Origin: Arthrobacter tumbae
GTDB taxonomy: Bacteria; Actinomycetota; Actinomycetes; Actinomycetales; Micrococcaceae
Direction: 5' to 3'
NCBI RefSeq assembly: GCF_016907495.1
Contig: NZ_JAFBCC010000001.1
Span: forward strand, 124,001 to 188,000
Length of the DNA stretch: 64,000 bases
Each line of letters opens with the position of its first letter. Within the stretch, counting starts at the first letter, position 1. Of the stretch, positions 16,411 through 25,618 are shown piece after piece. The position numbers and the translations under genes were made by a program. A model generated the notes under the pieces. The model did no database searches and was not told the origin of the DNA. It saw only the letters and a program-made list of their open reading frames with translations.

Positions 16411-18126
16411 CTAACCGGTGTAGGCGCCCTCGGAGGCCGAGTGCACGAGCTTCGCGTACTTTGCCAGTACTCCCCTGGTGTACCTTGCGGGAAGCGGCTC
16501 CCAGCCGACCCTGCGGCGCTCCAGCTCCTCGGGATCAACCAGCAGGTCGAAGGTCTTGTTCGGTATATCGGCGCGGATACGGTCCCCGTCCTTGACGAAC
16601 GCAATGGGACCGCCGTCCACTGCCTCAGGTGCCACATGGCCGATACACAGACCGGTGGTGCCACCCGAGAACCTGCCGTCCGTCAGCAGGAGTACGTCCT
16701 TGCCGAGGCCTGCCCCCTTGATGGCTCCGGTGATCGCCAGCATCTCCCGCATGCCCGGGCCGCCCTTGGGACCCTCATACCGGATGACGACGACGTCGCC
16801 CGCCTTTACCTCGCCTGCGGCCAGCGCCTGGAGCGCTCCCTGTTCGCGCTCGAAGACGCGGGCGGTTCCTTCGAACACCTCAGCATCGAAGCCGGCTGTC
16901 TTCACGACCGCGCCTTCGGGTGCGAGGGAACCGCGCAGGACGGTCAGCCCGCCCGTCTTGTGGATCGGGTTATCCAGGGCGCGCAGGATTTTGCCGTCGA
17001 GATCCGGCGGGTCAATAGATTCCAGGTTCTCCGCCAGGGTCTTGCCCGTCACGGTCAGTACATCTCCGTGCAGGAGCCCGGCGTCCAGAAGCGCGCGCAT
17101 GATGACAGGCACGCCGCCGATCTTGTCCACATCGGTCATCACGTAACGGCCGAACGGTTTCAGGTCTCCGAGGTGGGGAACCTTGTCCCCAATGCGGTTG
17201 AAGTCATCCAGCTTGAGATCGACTTCTGCTTCGCGTGCAATGGCGAGCAGGTGCAGGACTGCGTTGGTGGATCCACCGAATGCCATGGTGACGGCAATGG
17301 CGTTTTCGAACGCCTTCTTGGTCATGATGTCCCGCGCCGTGATGCCCAGCCTCAACAGGTTGACGACGGCTTGGCCCGATTTGCGGGCAAACTCATCCCG
17401 ACGGCGGTCGGCCGAGGGCGGCGCAGCCGAACCGGGCAGTGACATACCGAGCGCTTCACCGATGCAGGCCATGGTGTTGGCGGTGTACATGCCTCCGCAG
17501 GCTCCCTCACCAGGGCAGATTGCGCGTTCGATCCGGTCGACGTCACCCCTCGACATCTTCCCTGCTGCGCATGCTCCGACGGCTTCGAAGGCGTCGATCA
17601 GGGTGACTTCCTTCTCGGTGCCGTCTTCCAGCTTCACCCAGCCCGGCATGATGGAGCCAGCATACAGAAAGACGCTCGAGAGATTCAGGCGGGCAGCAGC
17701 CATGAGCATGCCCGGCAGTGACTTGTCGCAGCCCGCCAGCAGCACCGACCCGTCGATGCGCTCGGCCTCCATTACTGTCTCCACGGAGTCGGCGATCACC
17801 TCGCGGGAAACGAGCGAGAAGTGCATTCCCTCATGGCCCATGGAGATGCCGTCGGAGACGGAAATTGTTCCGAACTGCATGGGGAACCCGCCGGCCGCGT
17901 GAACGCCTTCCTTGGCGCCCTGGGCCAGCCGGTTCAGGGAGAGATTGCAGGGAGTGATTTCATTCCAGGAGCTCGCGACGCCGACCTGCGGCTTGGCGAA
18001 GTCGTCATCACCCATTCCCACCGCTCGCAGCATGCCGCGGGCAGGCGCCCGCTCCATGCCGTCGGTGACCGCACGGCTTCTTGGCTTGATATCCGGTGTT
18101 GCCTTGGCTTCGCTATCCACGCTCAT
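16411..18126 (-). CDS. ilvD: Dihydroxy-acid dehydratase
   Basis: The protein has 571 residues from the ATG at 18124-18126 ([20 protein letters not shown]); the frame stays open upstream but that stretch does not resemble the family. It dehydrates dihydroxy-isovalerate and dihydroxy-methylvalerate, the third shared branched-chain step. Fe-S ligands lie in the [14 protein letters not shown] and [17 protein letters not shown] segments. [36 protein letters not shown] and the C-terminal [21 protein letters not shown] are family signatures. It lies upstream of ilvBNC on the same strand but has its own terminator. Confidence 0.97.
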   Translation of the reverse strand: MSVDSEAKATPDIKPRSRAVTDGMERAPARGMLRAVGMGDDDFAKPQVGVASSWNEITPCNLSLNRLAQGAKEGVHAAGGFPMQFGTISVSDGISMGHEGMHFSLVSREVIADSVETVMEAERIDGSVLLAGCDKSLPGMLMAAARLNLSSVFLYAGSIMPGWVKLEDGTEKEVTLIDAFEAVGACAAGKMSRGDVDRIERAICPGEGACGGMYTANTMACIGEALGMSLPGSAAPPSADRRRDEFARKSGQAVVNLLRLGITARDIMTKKAFENAIAVTMAFGGSTNAVLHLLAIAREAEVDLKLDDFNRIGDKVPHLGDLKPFGRYVMTDVDKIGGVPVIMRALLDAGLLHGDVLTVTGKTLAENLESIDPPDLDGKILRALDNPIHKTGGLTVLRGSLAPEGAVVKTAGFDAEVFEGTARVFEREQGALQALAAGEVKAGDVVVIRYEGPKGGPGMREMLAITGAIKGAGLGKDVLLLTDGRFSGGTTGLCIGHVAPEAVDGGPIAFVKDGDRIRADIPNKTFDLLVDPEELERRRVGWEPLPARYTRGVLAKYAKLVHSASEGAYTG

Positions 18127-18354
18127 AGGTAAAAGTCTAGGCCCGCAAGCGGCTGCGCCCTGCGCGTGTGACCGACCTGTTAAGAAGGTCCGAGGGGTGT
18201 CCTGCGTCACAGCCTGCGACCATCCACAGCCCACGCCGGACGGATGGACCGTGCTTTTTCGGGTAGGGTGGTCGGCGCGGACCACGTGCGGCCGGCCATC
18301 GGCGGCCGCATCCCGACCAGCCGTCCCGCGGGCACTTTCCTACCCAGGCCGAAA

Positions 18355-18831
18355 ATGATTCCCCAGTTGCCGCACGCTGCACACGACGAGCCCGGAAGCG
18401 ACGACCTGAAAAACATCCTCCGCGGAATCTTCGACTCCCAGATTCTGAACTACGGCGACTACAACCTCATCTTCGCCGTGAACGCCCGCCGCGAAGGCAG
18501 GGATGCCGACGGGGCCCGCATCAGCAAACCGCGGTGCTACGTGATCGGATACCGTTGGCAACCCACGGAAATCATGGTGGCGCCCGTCAACGGGCAAACG
18601 CTCACAGGTGGCGGCGTTCCGGTCGAGTTGAACATGACCAACCTCGCCCACGCCGTTCAGTTGGCGGACGGGGATTACGAAGTGGCAACGAATACGGGCA
18701 GGACGTTCCGCTTCGGAGTCAAGCCGGACACCATTTTCCAGCCTGCACCACAGAAGGAACTCCACCTCGAACAGGCGGACGACTACGTTGACTTCGAACT
18801 GTTCATGCAAACGTTCATCGCGCTCGCCTAG
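18355..18831 (+). CDS. Conserved hypothetical protein of unknown function
   Basis: From the ATG at 18355 (MIPQLPHAAHDEPG) the product has 158 residues; an in-frame ATG at 18244 would add 37. The later start is preferred because a GGGTAGGGTGG motif resembling a -10 element lies at 18259-18269 and the intervening residues look non-coding. The protein has no signal, membrane segment or cysteine cluster. It reads as a soluble alpha/beta domain: NYGDYNLIFAVNARRE, CYVIGYRWQPTEIMVAPV, then DDYVDFELFMQTFIAL. I do not recognise the family. Its 3' end lies 3 nt from that of the convergent dehydrogenase gene. Confidence 0.65.
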   Translation: MIPQLPHAAHDEPGSDDLKNILRGIFDSQILNYGDYNLIFAVNARREGRDADGARISKPRCYVIGYRWQPTEIMVAPVNGQTLTGGGVPVELNMTNLAHAVQLADGDYEVATNTGRTFRFGVKPDTIFQPAPQKELHLEQADDYVDFELFMQTFIALA

Positions 18832-18834
18832 CCG

Positions 18835-19803
18835 TCACCCGTCGGCACGGCCTGCTTCCCATGGACCCGGCACCACCAGGTTGACCGGCTCCCGACCGGC
18901 GGCGAATGCTTCAAGCTGGCGCCGCAGCAACCGCACGATACGTGGCAGGAAGGCACCGGTGTTTCCGCCGTTGTGCGGCGTGATGATCGCGTTTTCCGCG
19001 CTCCAGAGTGAGTGATCGGCGGGCAGGGGTTCGGGATCAAAGACATCGATCGCGGCATGCAGGCGGCCGCTGACCACCTCCGCAGTGAGTGCGTCCGAGT
19101 CCACCACGGGGCCGCGTGCGACATTGACCACCAAGGCGCCGTCAGGCAACGCTGCAAGCACGTCCCTGCCCACCAGTCCCCGGGTAGATTCCGACAGCGG
19201 GGTGATGATGATCAGGACGTCGTGGCCGGCAGCCAGCTCAAGAAGTTCGTCACTGCCGTGCACCTGCCCGCGTTGATCGGTACGCGCGGTGCGTCCAACC
19301 CTCGTGAGCTCGACTTCGAACGCGTCAAGACGCTTGGCTATTTCTTCTCCGATACCGCCGATTCCAAGCAGCAACACTTTCCGGTCGGCGAGGCCGGGGA
19401 AGCGTTCCGGCTTCCACACCCGCTTGCGCTGGTTCAGTACCGCCACGTCGATGCCGCGAAGGGAGGCGATGGCGAGTCCAACTGCCATCTCCGCTGTTGC
19501 CGCTGCGTGGACGCCGGCGGCGCTGCAGACAGCCACGCCGTCTCCCGCCATGGCCGGCACGCCCTCGTACCCCGTTGATTGGGTCTGCACGAGCTTGAGC
19601 GCGGGAGCGGACTGCAGTTGCTTGCTGAAATTTCCCCTCGCCATATACGGCAGCACGGCGACATCGACATCTTCCAGGTCCGCCCCGGAAGGTTCACTTG
19701 TGAAGTCCCAGACGGCGAGGGTGATTCCGGCGGGCGCGGGACTGAGTTCTTCCAGAAGGTAGTGGTCGGGCACTGTCACGGTACGGATGGTGGGAGCGGT
19801 CAT
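18835..19803 (-). CDS. D-2-hydroxyacid dehydrogenase family protein
   Basis: The protein has 322 residues from the ATG at 19801-19803 (MTAPTIRTVTVPDH); the frame upstream is open but antisense to the neighbouring lipoprotein gene. The Rossmann fold shows LLLGIGGIGEEIAKRLDAF. The conserved Arg lies in VVNVARGPVVDSDAL, Glu/Asp in IDVFDPEPLP and the catalytic His in NAIITPHNGGNTGAF. The family reduces 2-keto acids with NAD(P)H; candidates include glyoxylate or hydroxypyruvate reductases, but the substrate cannot be read. It is distinct from serA, lacking the ACT domain. Confidence 0.88.
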   Translation of the reverse strand: MTAPTIRTVTVPDHYLLEELSPAPAGITLAVWDFTSEPSGADLEDVDVAVLPYMARGNFSKQLQSAPALKLVQTQSTGYEGVPAMAGDGVAVCSAAGVHAAATAEMAVGLAIASLRGIDVAVLNQRKRVWKPERFPGLADRKVLLLGIGGIGEEIAKRLDAFEVELTRVGRTARTDQRGQVHGSDELLELAAGHDVLIIITPLSESTRGLVGRDVLAALPDGALVVNVARGPVVDSDALTAEVVSGRLHAAIDVFDPEPLPADHSLWSAENAIITPHNGGNTGAFLPRIVRLLRRQLEAFAAGREPVNLVVPGPWEAGRADG

Positions 19804-19873
19804 TTGATCAGCGTATCCGGACAGACGCGCGGTCCGATGGACAGCCGTTTTCCGGCGTCGTAACGTTTCTGTC

Positions 19874-21007
19874 ATGCGGGCCGCGCGGCAGGGACAGCGG
19901 GATGGTGCGATGATCCCGGCCCTCCGGGCAATCGCTGCAGCACTCTGTCTGCTCGCCGGGTTGACCGCGTGCAATGCCGGACCCGAGCCCGCTCCCATCG
20001 TCCAAGAGAATCCTCCACAGACTTCCCCGGATGCGACCGGCGGTGAACCGGCCACTCCGGTGGCTGATCCAACCGTCACAGGCGATGTCGCAACCGGATT
20101 GGATGTTCCGTGGGCAATGGCCCTCTTGCCGGATGGAAGCCTCGTCGTCACTGAGCGCGAGACTGCGGAGGTGAAACGGATCGTCGATGGCACGGTTGAC
20201 GTTATCGGTGTGGTGGAGGACGCCATCGACGCCGACGGCGAGGGCGGACTCCTCGGAGTTGCCGTGCCTCCGGACTTCACGAATGAGCCCCGTCTGTACC
20301 TCTACTACACAAGCCCTGAGGATAACCGCGTCGTCACTATGGCCTACGGCGACGGCGGCCTTGAAGCTCCAGAGGAAGTGCTGACGGGAATTCCGAAGGC
20401 GAACATCCACAACGGAGGCCGTATCAAATTCGGTCCGGACGGGTATCTCTACATCGGCACCGGCGATGCTTCCAACGCAGAAAGCGCTCAGGACCGGACG
20501 AGCCTGGGAGGGAAGATCCTTCGGGTAACAGCTGACGGCGAACCAGCGCCGGATAATCCGTTCGGTTCAGCCGTTTATTCGCTGGGGCACCGAAATGTGC
20601 AGGGTCTCGCCTGGGACTCCGGGGACCGGCTCTGGGCAAGCGAATTCGGCCCCGAGCGCGATGATGAGCTCAACCTCATAGAGGCCGGCGGCAATTATGG
20701 ATGGCCCGCAGTCACCGGGGCCCCGGGTGAGCGCGGCTTCCTTGACGCGCAGGTAGTGTGGCCGTCCACCGCAACCTCTTCTCCCAGCGGGATGGCCATC
20801 GTGGACGACGTTGCCTACATCGGCGGCCTCCGGGGTGAACGGCTCTGGCGCGTGCCGGTGTCCGGCGGTTCCGCCGGCGATCCGGCCAGCTTCCTCGACG
20901 GCGCTCACGGACGGCTGAGGGACACCCTTGCGGGGGTTGACGGCGGCCTGCTCATTGCGACCAACGAAGGCAGTGGATCCCGGATCCTGCGGGTGGAGAT
21001 GCAATAG
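19874..21007 (+). CDS. PQQ-dependent aldose-type sugar dehydrogenase, lipoprotein
   Basis: This protein has 377 residues from the ATG at 19874; a second ATG at 19910 gives a more typical lipoprotein signal, and neither start has a strong ribosome site. The lipobox LTAC predicts membrane attachment outside the cell. The six-bladed propeller of the soluble glucose/sorbosone dehydrogenase family is shown by LDVPWAMALLPDGSLVVTER, EGGLLGVAV, HNGGRIKFGPDGYLYIGTGD, GHRNVQGLAWD and EFGPERDDELNLI followed by GGNYGWP. These hold the PQQ and calcium ligands and the catalytic His. No PQQ synthesis gene is in this window. Confidence 0.9.
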   Translation: MRAARQGQRDGAMIPALRAIAAALCLLAGLTACNAGPEPAPIVQENPPQTSPDATGGEPATPVADPTVTGDVATGLDVPWAMALLPDGSLVVTERETAEVKRIVDGTVDVIGVVEDAIDADGEGGLLGVAVPPDFTNEPRLYLYYTSPEDNRVVTMAYGDGGLEAPEEVLTGIPKANIHNGGRIKFGPDGYLYIGTGDASNAESAQDRTSLGGKILRVTADGEPAPDNPFGSAVYSLGHRNVQGLAWDSGDRLWASEFGPERDDELNLIEAGGNYGWPAVTGAPGERGFLDAQVVWPSTATSSPSGMAIVDDVAYIGGLRGERLWRVPVSGGSAGDPASFLDGAHGRLRDTLAGVDGGLLIATNEGSGSRILRVEMQ

Positions 21008-21097
21008 CTCACGCGGCACGTTCCGATTTCAACTTTCCGTCGGAGTGCTGGTAGAGTTTAGTGCTGTTGCGGAACGCGGTCGGACCGGATTTCGCAG

Positions 21098-21170
21098 GCA
21101 CCTCTAGCTCAATTGGCAGAGCAATTGACTCTTAATCAATGGGTTCCGGGTTCAAGTCCCGGGGGGTGCA
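21098..21170 (+). tRNA. tRNA-Lys (anticodon CTT)
   Basis: This is a 73-nt cloverleaf. The acceptor GCACCTC pairs with GGGGTGC (one G-U), the anticodon arm ATTGA-CTCTTAA-TCAAT has anticodon CTT, and the T arm GGTTCAAGTCC lies in CCGGGTTCAAGTCCCGG. The CCA end is not encoded. A terminator follows 10 nt downstream. Confidence 0.97.
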
Positions 21171-21179
21171 CAGAGAAAG

Positions 21180-21221
21180 AAATCCTCCCGCTGGGCATCT
21201 GCCCGGCGGGAGGATTTTTAC
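21180..21221 (+). terminator. Terminator after tRNA-Lys
   Basis: AAATCCTCCCGC (21180-21191) pairs with GCGGGAGGATTT (21206-21217), followed by further T residues. It is a strong intrinsic terminator for the tRNA and may also act on the convergent MarR gene. Confidence 0.85.
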
Positions 21222-21260
21222 GTTTTTCCCGAGTGCCCGCCAGGCGTCGTTCAGCGCCCG

Positions 21261-21755
21261 TCAGTCGTCGATGAGCGCGGGCTCCGGAAGGCCGGCCCGC
21301 CGTGAGGCAGAAGGCGCACCATCAGGTTCCCAGCTCCAGCGGGGGGCGCCGAGGTCCTGGATGACGGACTGGAGGTGTGATCTCAGTTCATTGGAGACAA
21401 GCCCCTCGCCGGCGATGAGCGTACGCTCAACATCCTTCGCTTCACTAAGCGCCCGGCTGCCGGCGGATGTGATCGAGACGGCATGGCTGCGGCGGTCGAT
21501 ATCGCTGCGCGTCCTCGAGATGTGTCCGCGCACTTCGAGGCGGGAAAGGGTCTTGCCCATGGTCTGCGCCTGAACGCGCACCATCTGGGCAAGATTGGCC
21601 TGGGTCATGGCGCCCTGGGCTTCCAGCACACCGAGCGCTATCACGCCGGCATGGGTGACGCCGATGGAGACCAGCCGTTCATTCCATGCATGCTCAACCA
21701 GCCGAGCCGCCGTCGTCAGTAGTCGACCGGTAGGCCATTGCTCGAGATCCGGCAT
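21261..21755 (-). CDS. MarR-family transcriptional regulator
   Basis: The protein has 164 residues from the ATG at 21753-21755, with GGGAG 8 nt upstream; a TTG two codons earlier is less likely. The winged helix shows ALGVLEAQGAMTQANLAQM, the recognition region TMGKTLSRLEVRGHISRTRS and the wing IDRRSHAVSITSAGSRAL. There is no cysteine, so it is not a thiol-switch OhrR type. It is divergent from a peroxiredoxin gene 147 nt away and may control it or itself. The C-terminal ~35 residues are a polar Pro/Ala tail. Confidence 0.85.
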   Translation of the reverse strand: MPDLEQWPTGRLLTTAARLVEHAWNERLVSIGVTHAGVIALGVLEAQGAMTQANLAQMVRVQAQTMGKTLSRLEVRGHISRTRSDIDRRSHAVSITSAGSRALSEAKDVERTLIAGEGLVSNELRSHLQSVIQDLGAPRWSWEPDGAPSASRRAGLPEPALIDD

Positions 21756-21902
21756 CAGCAAAACTCCCTTTCGCCCCGCGTAGCTCGTGTAGCTTCACTT
21801 GGGGACCTTGAAATCCACCCACATAGGATAGCTACTGCTCGGGCCGCAATCCGGGAGAGTTGCACCGCTGATGCACAATTGAGACCGAAAAGAGAGGCTT
21901 CC

Positions 21903-22373
21903 ATGTCAGAACGACTCCAGGCCGGGGACCGCGCACCCGATTTCAGGCTTACGTCCGCGGATGGTTCGGCCGTTTCCCTCAGCGATTTCGCCGGGGAGAA
22001 TGTCGTCGTCTATTTCTATCCCGCGGCAGCGACACCGGGCTGCACAACCGAAGCCTGCGACTTCCGGGACAACCTCGCCTCGCTTGCCGCTGCCGGGTAC
22101 AGGGTCGTCGGTGTTTCCCCCGACCTGGAGGCCAAGCTCCGCTCGTTCATCGAAAAGGAGTCGCTGACCTTCCCGCTGCTCTCCGATCCGGATCACGCCG
22201 TGGCAGAGGCGTATGGAGCATGGGGCGAGAAAAAGAACTATGGGAAGACCTATGAAGGTCTCATCCGGTCCACGGTGGTGATTGATGGATCAGGGCTGGT
22301 TTCCGTGGCCCAGTACAACGTGAGGGCCACCGGTCACGTCGCCAAGCTGCGCCGCGACCTGGGGATCAGCTGA
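21903..22373 (+). CDS. bcp: Thioredoxin-dependent thiol peroxidase (Bcp/PrxQ-type peroxiredoxin)
   Basis: The protein has 156 residues from the ATG at 21903, preceded by AGAGAGG. It reduces hydroperoxides with a peroxidatic Cys47 in TPGCTTEACDFRDN and a resolving Cys52 five residues later, the PrxQ arrangement. The thioredoxin fold shows VVVYFYP, VVGVSPD and FPLLSDPD, then YEGLIRSTVVID near the C-terminus. It is divergent from a MarR-type regulator, so peroxide-linked control is possible but not shown. Confidence 0.93.
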   Translation: MSERLQAGDRAPDFRLTSADGSAVSLSDFAGENVVVYFYPAAATPGCTTEACDFRDNLASLAAAGYRVVGVSPDLEAKLRSFIEKESLTFPLLSDPDHAVAEAYGAWGEKKNYGKTYEGLIRSTVVIDGSGLVSVAQYNVRATGHVAKLRRDLGIS

Positions 22374-22472
22374 GTCGAAAGCGGCCAGGCCGGTAACCAC
22401 CAGCCGAAGTCTCCGATGGAACCAGTACAATGGACCGTGCGTCGGACGGCTTCGGCCGGCCGGCACGACCAA

Positions 22473-22557
22473 GCGCGAGTGGCGAAATTGGCAGACGCGC
22501 TGGATTTAGGTTCCAGTGTCTTCGGACGTGGGGGTTCGAGTCCCCCCTTGCGCACCA
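22473..22557 (+). tRNA. tRNA-Leu (anticodon TAG)
   Basis: This is a class II tRNA with a long variable arm. The acceptor GCGCGAG pairs with CTTGCGC, the anticodon arm CTGGA-TTTAGGT-TCCAG has anticodon TAG, the variable arm GTCTTCGGAC follows, and the T arm contains GGGTTCGAGTCC. The 3' CCA is encoded (22555-22557). Confidence 0.97.
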
Positions 22558-22590
22558 CCAGGGTGAAGAGACGCATCGCGTCGTGAACAT

Positions 22591-22623
22591 CCGGGCCCCC
22601 AGGCTTCCTGCCTGGGGGCCCGG
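22591..22623 (+). terminator. Terminator after tRNA-Leu
   Basis: CCGGGCCCCCAGGC (22591-22604) pairs with GCCTGGGGGCCCGG (22610-22623) over a 5-nt loop. The stem is very stable and is followed by TTCGTTAAT. Confidence 0.8.
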
Positions 22624-22807
22624 TTCGTTAATCCCGGGATGCGAAATCACGGCGCACGGCCGCTGTCAACAACTTTTTTTCACACTCACCCATCCGCCCT
22701 GTTCGCTCAGCCGAATGACCCATGAGACATCGACACGATGTGTTCGTCCGGAAATTAGGCCATCGCGTTTTGCCGTGGGGGTCGGAATGAATGAAGGAGA
22801 AATGAAA

Positions 22808-23500
22808 ATGGAAATTCTCAAGCGCAGGAACCTCTCCGTATTCGGTGTCGCAGCTGTAGCCATGTTCGGCCTGGCAGCATGTGGCGGTGGGGACGAAGCA
22901 GCCACCAGCGATACGGAAACCACCGAATCGACCATGACGGAGTCCGCTGCACCCGAGATGACCGAGGAAATGACGGACGAGGCCATGGACCCCGCCGCTA
23001 ACCTCGTTGGACCGGGCTGCGAGGGTTACGCTGCCGAGGTGCCCGATGGCGACGGCTCAGTGGCCGGCATGGCTCAGGATCCCGTTGCGACGGCCGCGTC
23101 GAACAACCCGCTGCTCACCCAGCTGACCGCGGCAGTCTCCGCCGAACTGAACCCGGATGTCGACCTGGTTGACACCCTCAACGGAGCAGAAGCCCTGACA
23201 GTCTTCGCGCCGGTTGACGACGCGTTCGCCGCACTGGATGCCGAGACCGTCGAGGCACTGCAGACTGACGCGGACCTCCTTTCCGGCATCCTGACCTACC
23301 ACGTTGTCGAGGGCCAGCTGGCTCCCGATGAGGTTGCCGGCACCCACACCACGCTCAACGGTGCTGAGCTGATGGTCGAGGGCGAGGGTGACTCCATCAC
23401 CGTCGGTGAAGAAGGCGCAGCCGTTATCTGTGGTGGCGTTCAGACCGCCAACGCAACGGTGTACCTGATCGACTCCATCCTGATGCCCCCGAGCGAGTAA
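22808..23500 (+). CDS. Fasciclin-domain (FAS1) lipoprotein
   Basis: The protein has 230 residues from the ATG at 22808, which has the best spacing from GAAGGAGA; ATGs at 22802 and 22787 are in frame. A lipobox LAAC (Cys25) is followed by an acidic Thr/Glu/Ala/Met linker. The FAS1 domain covers ~95-230: [11 protein letters not shown], the H1 block [14 protein letters not shown], the YH motif [11 protein letters not shown], and the H2 block [21 protein letters not shown]1 lipoproteins such as mycobacterial MPT83 are surface proteins linked to adhesion; no enzymatic role is known. It stands alone, with a terminator downstream. Confidence 0.92.
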   Translation: MEILKRRNLSVFGVAAVAMFGLAACGGGDEAATSDTETTESTMTESAAPEMTEEMTDEAMDPAANLVGPGCEGYAAEVPDGDGSVAGMAQDPVATAASNNPLLTQLTAAVSAELNPDVDLVDTLNGAEALTVFAPVDDAFAALDAETVEALQTDADLLSGILTYHVVEGQLAPDEVAGTHTTLNGAELMVEGEGDSITVGEEGAAVICGGVQTANATVYLIDSILMPPSE

Positions 23501-23588
23501 TTCCCCCTGGGAAACAGGCACGGCAGTCAGGCGAGGAATCGCCCGATAAAGACTCCTTGATTCGACTCCTCTAATCTGGATCAGGGAC

Positions 23589-23630
23589 ACGGTGGGTATC
23601 TGCATCTCGGTGCGGATACCCACCGTTTTT
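23589..23630 (+). terminator. Terminator after fasciclin gene
   Basis: ACGGTGGGTATC (23589-23600) pairs exactly with GATACCCACCGT (23615-23626), followed by TTTT. It is a strong intrinsic terminator 88 nt past the stop. Confidence 0.85.
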
Positions 23631-23745
23631 CGTGTGTCATGTGTGTCCTCCGGTCGGCCGCGATCAGTGTCCATCCAGCCTCGTGACCTAGACTGGAAGC
23701 TCCGTTCGCAGTGGTTGCCTACTGCACGCGTGCCCCGAGGAGACC

Positions 23746-25479
23746 ATGCCAACCAGCCCAACGCACCGCCGTCGTACGCTGTCGGCGCCGTTCCTGCGTG
23801 CTCTGGCGGGAGCAGCAGTGCTTGGCCTGACCGCGTGCACCGCCGCCACGCCCGTACCGACGACGACGGCGCCCGCCACCTCCACTGAGCCTGCGGCTCC
23901 GATCGGTGACACCACCACCGCAACGTTCGCGTTCGGCACTGCGGCGTCGCCCACGGGTCTTGACCCGGCGCTTGTTGCCGACACTGAGTCCTACCGGATC
24001 ACGCGGCAGATGCTGGAGGGGCTTGTCGGAATCGATCCCCTCACGTCCGAGCCGGCGCCGCTCCTGGCCACGTCATGGGAGGAACGGGACGAGGGCCGGG
24101 CCTACGCCTTCGAACTGCGCGAGGACGTTGTCTTTCACGACGGCGAACCGTTCAACGCGGCGGCCGTCTGCGCGAACTTCGAGCGCTGGTACACGATGCC
24201 TCCCGAAACCCGCGCGTTGGACGCCACGATCGCCTTCAAGGCAGTGTTCAAGGCCTTCTCCGATGAGCCTGAGGAGTCGGTCTACGATTCATGCCAGCCG
24301 CTCGGAGAACACACGGTGCTCATCCGGCTCACCGGCCGACTCACGTCATTCATTCCCGCCCTCGCGCTGCCGGCCTTCGGAATGGCGTCGCCGAAAGCAC
24401 TCGAGGAGCTCGGCGCAAACCAGCTGACTGTGGAACGGAATGGCAGGAAACTGTCGGAATTCGCGCTGAGCCCGGTGGGAACCGGTCCGTTCACCTTCAC
24501 GCAGTGGACTGAGGATGAAGTGACCTTGAGCGCTTTCGAGGGGTACTGGGGCACTGCGGGTGAGATCCAGACAGTGATTTTCCGCACTATTCCGCACACG
24601 GCTGCGCGGTTGCGTGCGCTCCTGAGCGAGGAAATCGACGGATACGACCTCGTGACCGTGGACAACGCTGCCGAGCTGGCCCGGGAGGGCCAGCAGATTC
24701 TGCAACGCGATCCCTATTCAATCCTGTACCTCGGGATGAACCAGGATTTCCCCGGCGTCGATGACGTGCTGTTCAGGCAGGCGGTGGCGCACGCGATCGA
24801 TAAGGATGCGCTCATCGAGGGCCGCTTCCTGGCCGGCACCAGCCCGGCAAATCAGTTCATTCCGCCGAAGCTGGGGGTCACCAGCGAAGAGATCACCGAT
24901 TACGAGTACAACCCCGAGCGCGCACGCGAATTGCTGGAGGAGGCCGGGTACAACGGTGAGCCGCTCCCCTTCCATTACCCCCGCAATGTCTCCCGTCCCT
25001 ACCTTTCCTCTCCGGAGAAGGTGTACGCCGAGCTTAGCCGTCAGCTCACCGCTGCCGGGTTCACCATCCAGCCCGTCCCGACCGAGTGGGCCGACGGCTA
25101 CATCGAGACCGTCCAGAATGACGACAACCGGGCCTTCCACCTGCTCGGATGGAGTGGAAGCTATCAGGATCCGGACAATTTCGTAGGCGCCCTGTTCGGC
25201 AGCTACAGCGAAGAGTTTGCCTTCCGGGACAACCAGCTCTTCAGCAAGATCGCCAGGGCAGTCACCCTGCCGGGCGGCGAGGAGCGTGTGGCAGCCTACC
25301 GGGAGATCAGTGAAAGCATCGCCGTGGACCTCCCGGCCGTCCCACTCGCGTTCCCTATCTCTGCAGCGGTGGTATCTCCGCGCGTTCTGAGCTACCCCGT
25401 GAGTCCGGTGATGCATGAGGTGTTCAACAACATCGACCTCGCTGATGTTGAGCAGCCAGCTCCCTCGACAGGGAACTGA
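23746..25479 (+). CDS. ABC transporter substrate-binding lipoprotein (family 5, peptide/nickel type)
   Basis: This 577-residue protein starts at an ATG behind GAGGAGACC. The lipobox LTAC (Cys31) follows a basic n-region, then a Thr/Pro/Ala-rich linker. The mature protein has the SBP_bac_5 pattern: LDPALVADTESYRITRQMLE, LATSWEERDEGRAYAFELRE with DVVFHDGEPFNAAAVCANFE, GTGPFTFTQW, LGMNQDFPGVDDVLFRQAV and YNPERARELLEEAGY. It should bind peptides or similar solutes outside the membrane. No permease or ATPase is nearby, so it is an orphan receptor that must use components encoded elsewhere. Confidence 0.92.
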   Translation: MPTSPTHRRRTLSAPFLRALAGAAVLGLTACTAATPVPTTTAPATSTEPAAPIGDTTTATFAFGTAASPTGLDPALVADTESYRITRQMLEGLVGIDPLTSEPAPLLATSWEERDEGRAYAFELREDVVFHDGEPFNAAAVCANFERWYTMPPETRALDATIAFKAVFKAFSDEPEESVYDSCQPLGEHTVLIRLTGRLTSFIPALALPAFGMASPKALEELGANQLTVERNGRKLSEFALSPVGTGPFTFTQWTEDEVTLSAFEGYWGTAGEIQTVIFRTIPHTAARLRALLSEEIDGYDLVTVDNAAELAREGQQILQRDPYSILYLGMNQDFPGVDDVLFRQAVAHAIDKDALIEGRFLAGTSPANQFIPPKLGVTSEEITDYEYNPERARELLEEAGYNGEPLPFHYPRNVSRPYLSSPEKVYAELSRQLTAAGFTIQPVPTEWADGYIETVQNDDNRAFHLLGWSGSYQDPDNFVGALFGSYSEEFAFRDNQLFSKIARAVTLPGGEERVAAYREISESIAVDLPAVPLAFPISAAVVSPRVLSYPVSPVMHEVFNNIDLADVEQPAPSTGN

Positions 25480-25618
25480 CCGGGCACCTCGCCGAAGGAA
25501 ATGGACCGGCGGCGTACTGGGATGAGGATCACGCCGCAGCGGCTCATTCCGATTTAGGGAACCCTCCCGCCAGAGGCTACGCTTCTAGGGCTAGCGCCCT
25601 TGCTATTGGAGACCCATC

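Noticed and set aside
18244-18354. Upstream extension of the hypothetical protein at 18355
   Set aside because: It crosses a -10-like GGGTAGGGTGG element and has a low-complexity Arg/Gly/Pro composition; the later ATG is preferred, though not proven.
21098-22557. tRNA genes as possible integration sites
   Set aside because: No integrase, duplicated tRNA 3' end or compositional shift was seen beside either tRNA.
22555-22807. Possible extra small gene between tRNA-Leu and the fasciclin gene
   Set aside because: Only the tRNA terminator and upstream region of the fasciclin gene are visible; no frame with a ribosome site was found.
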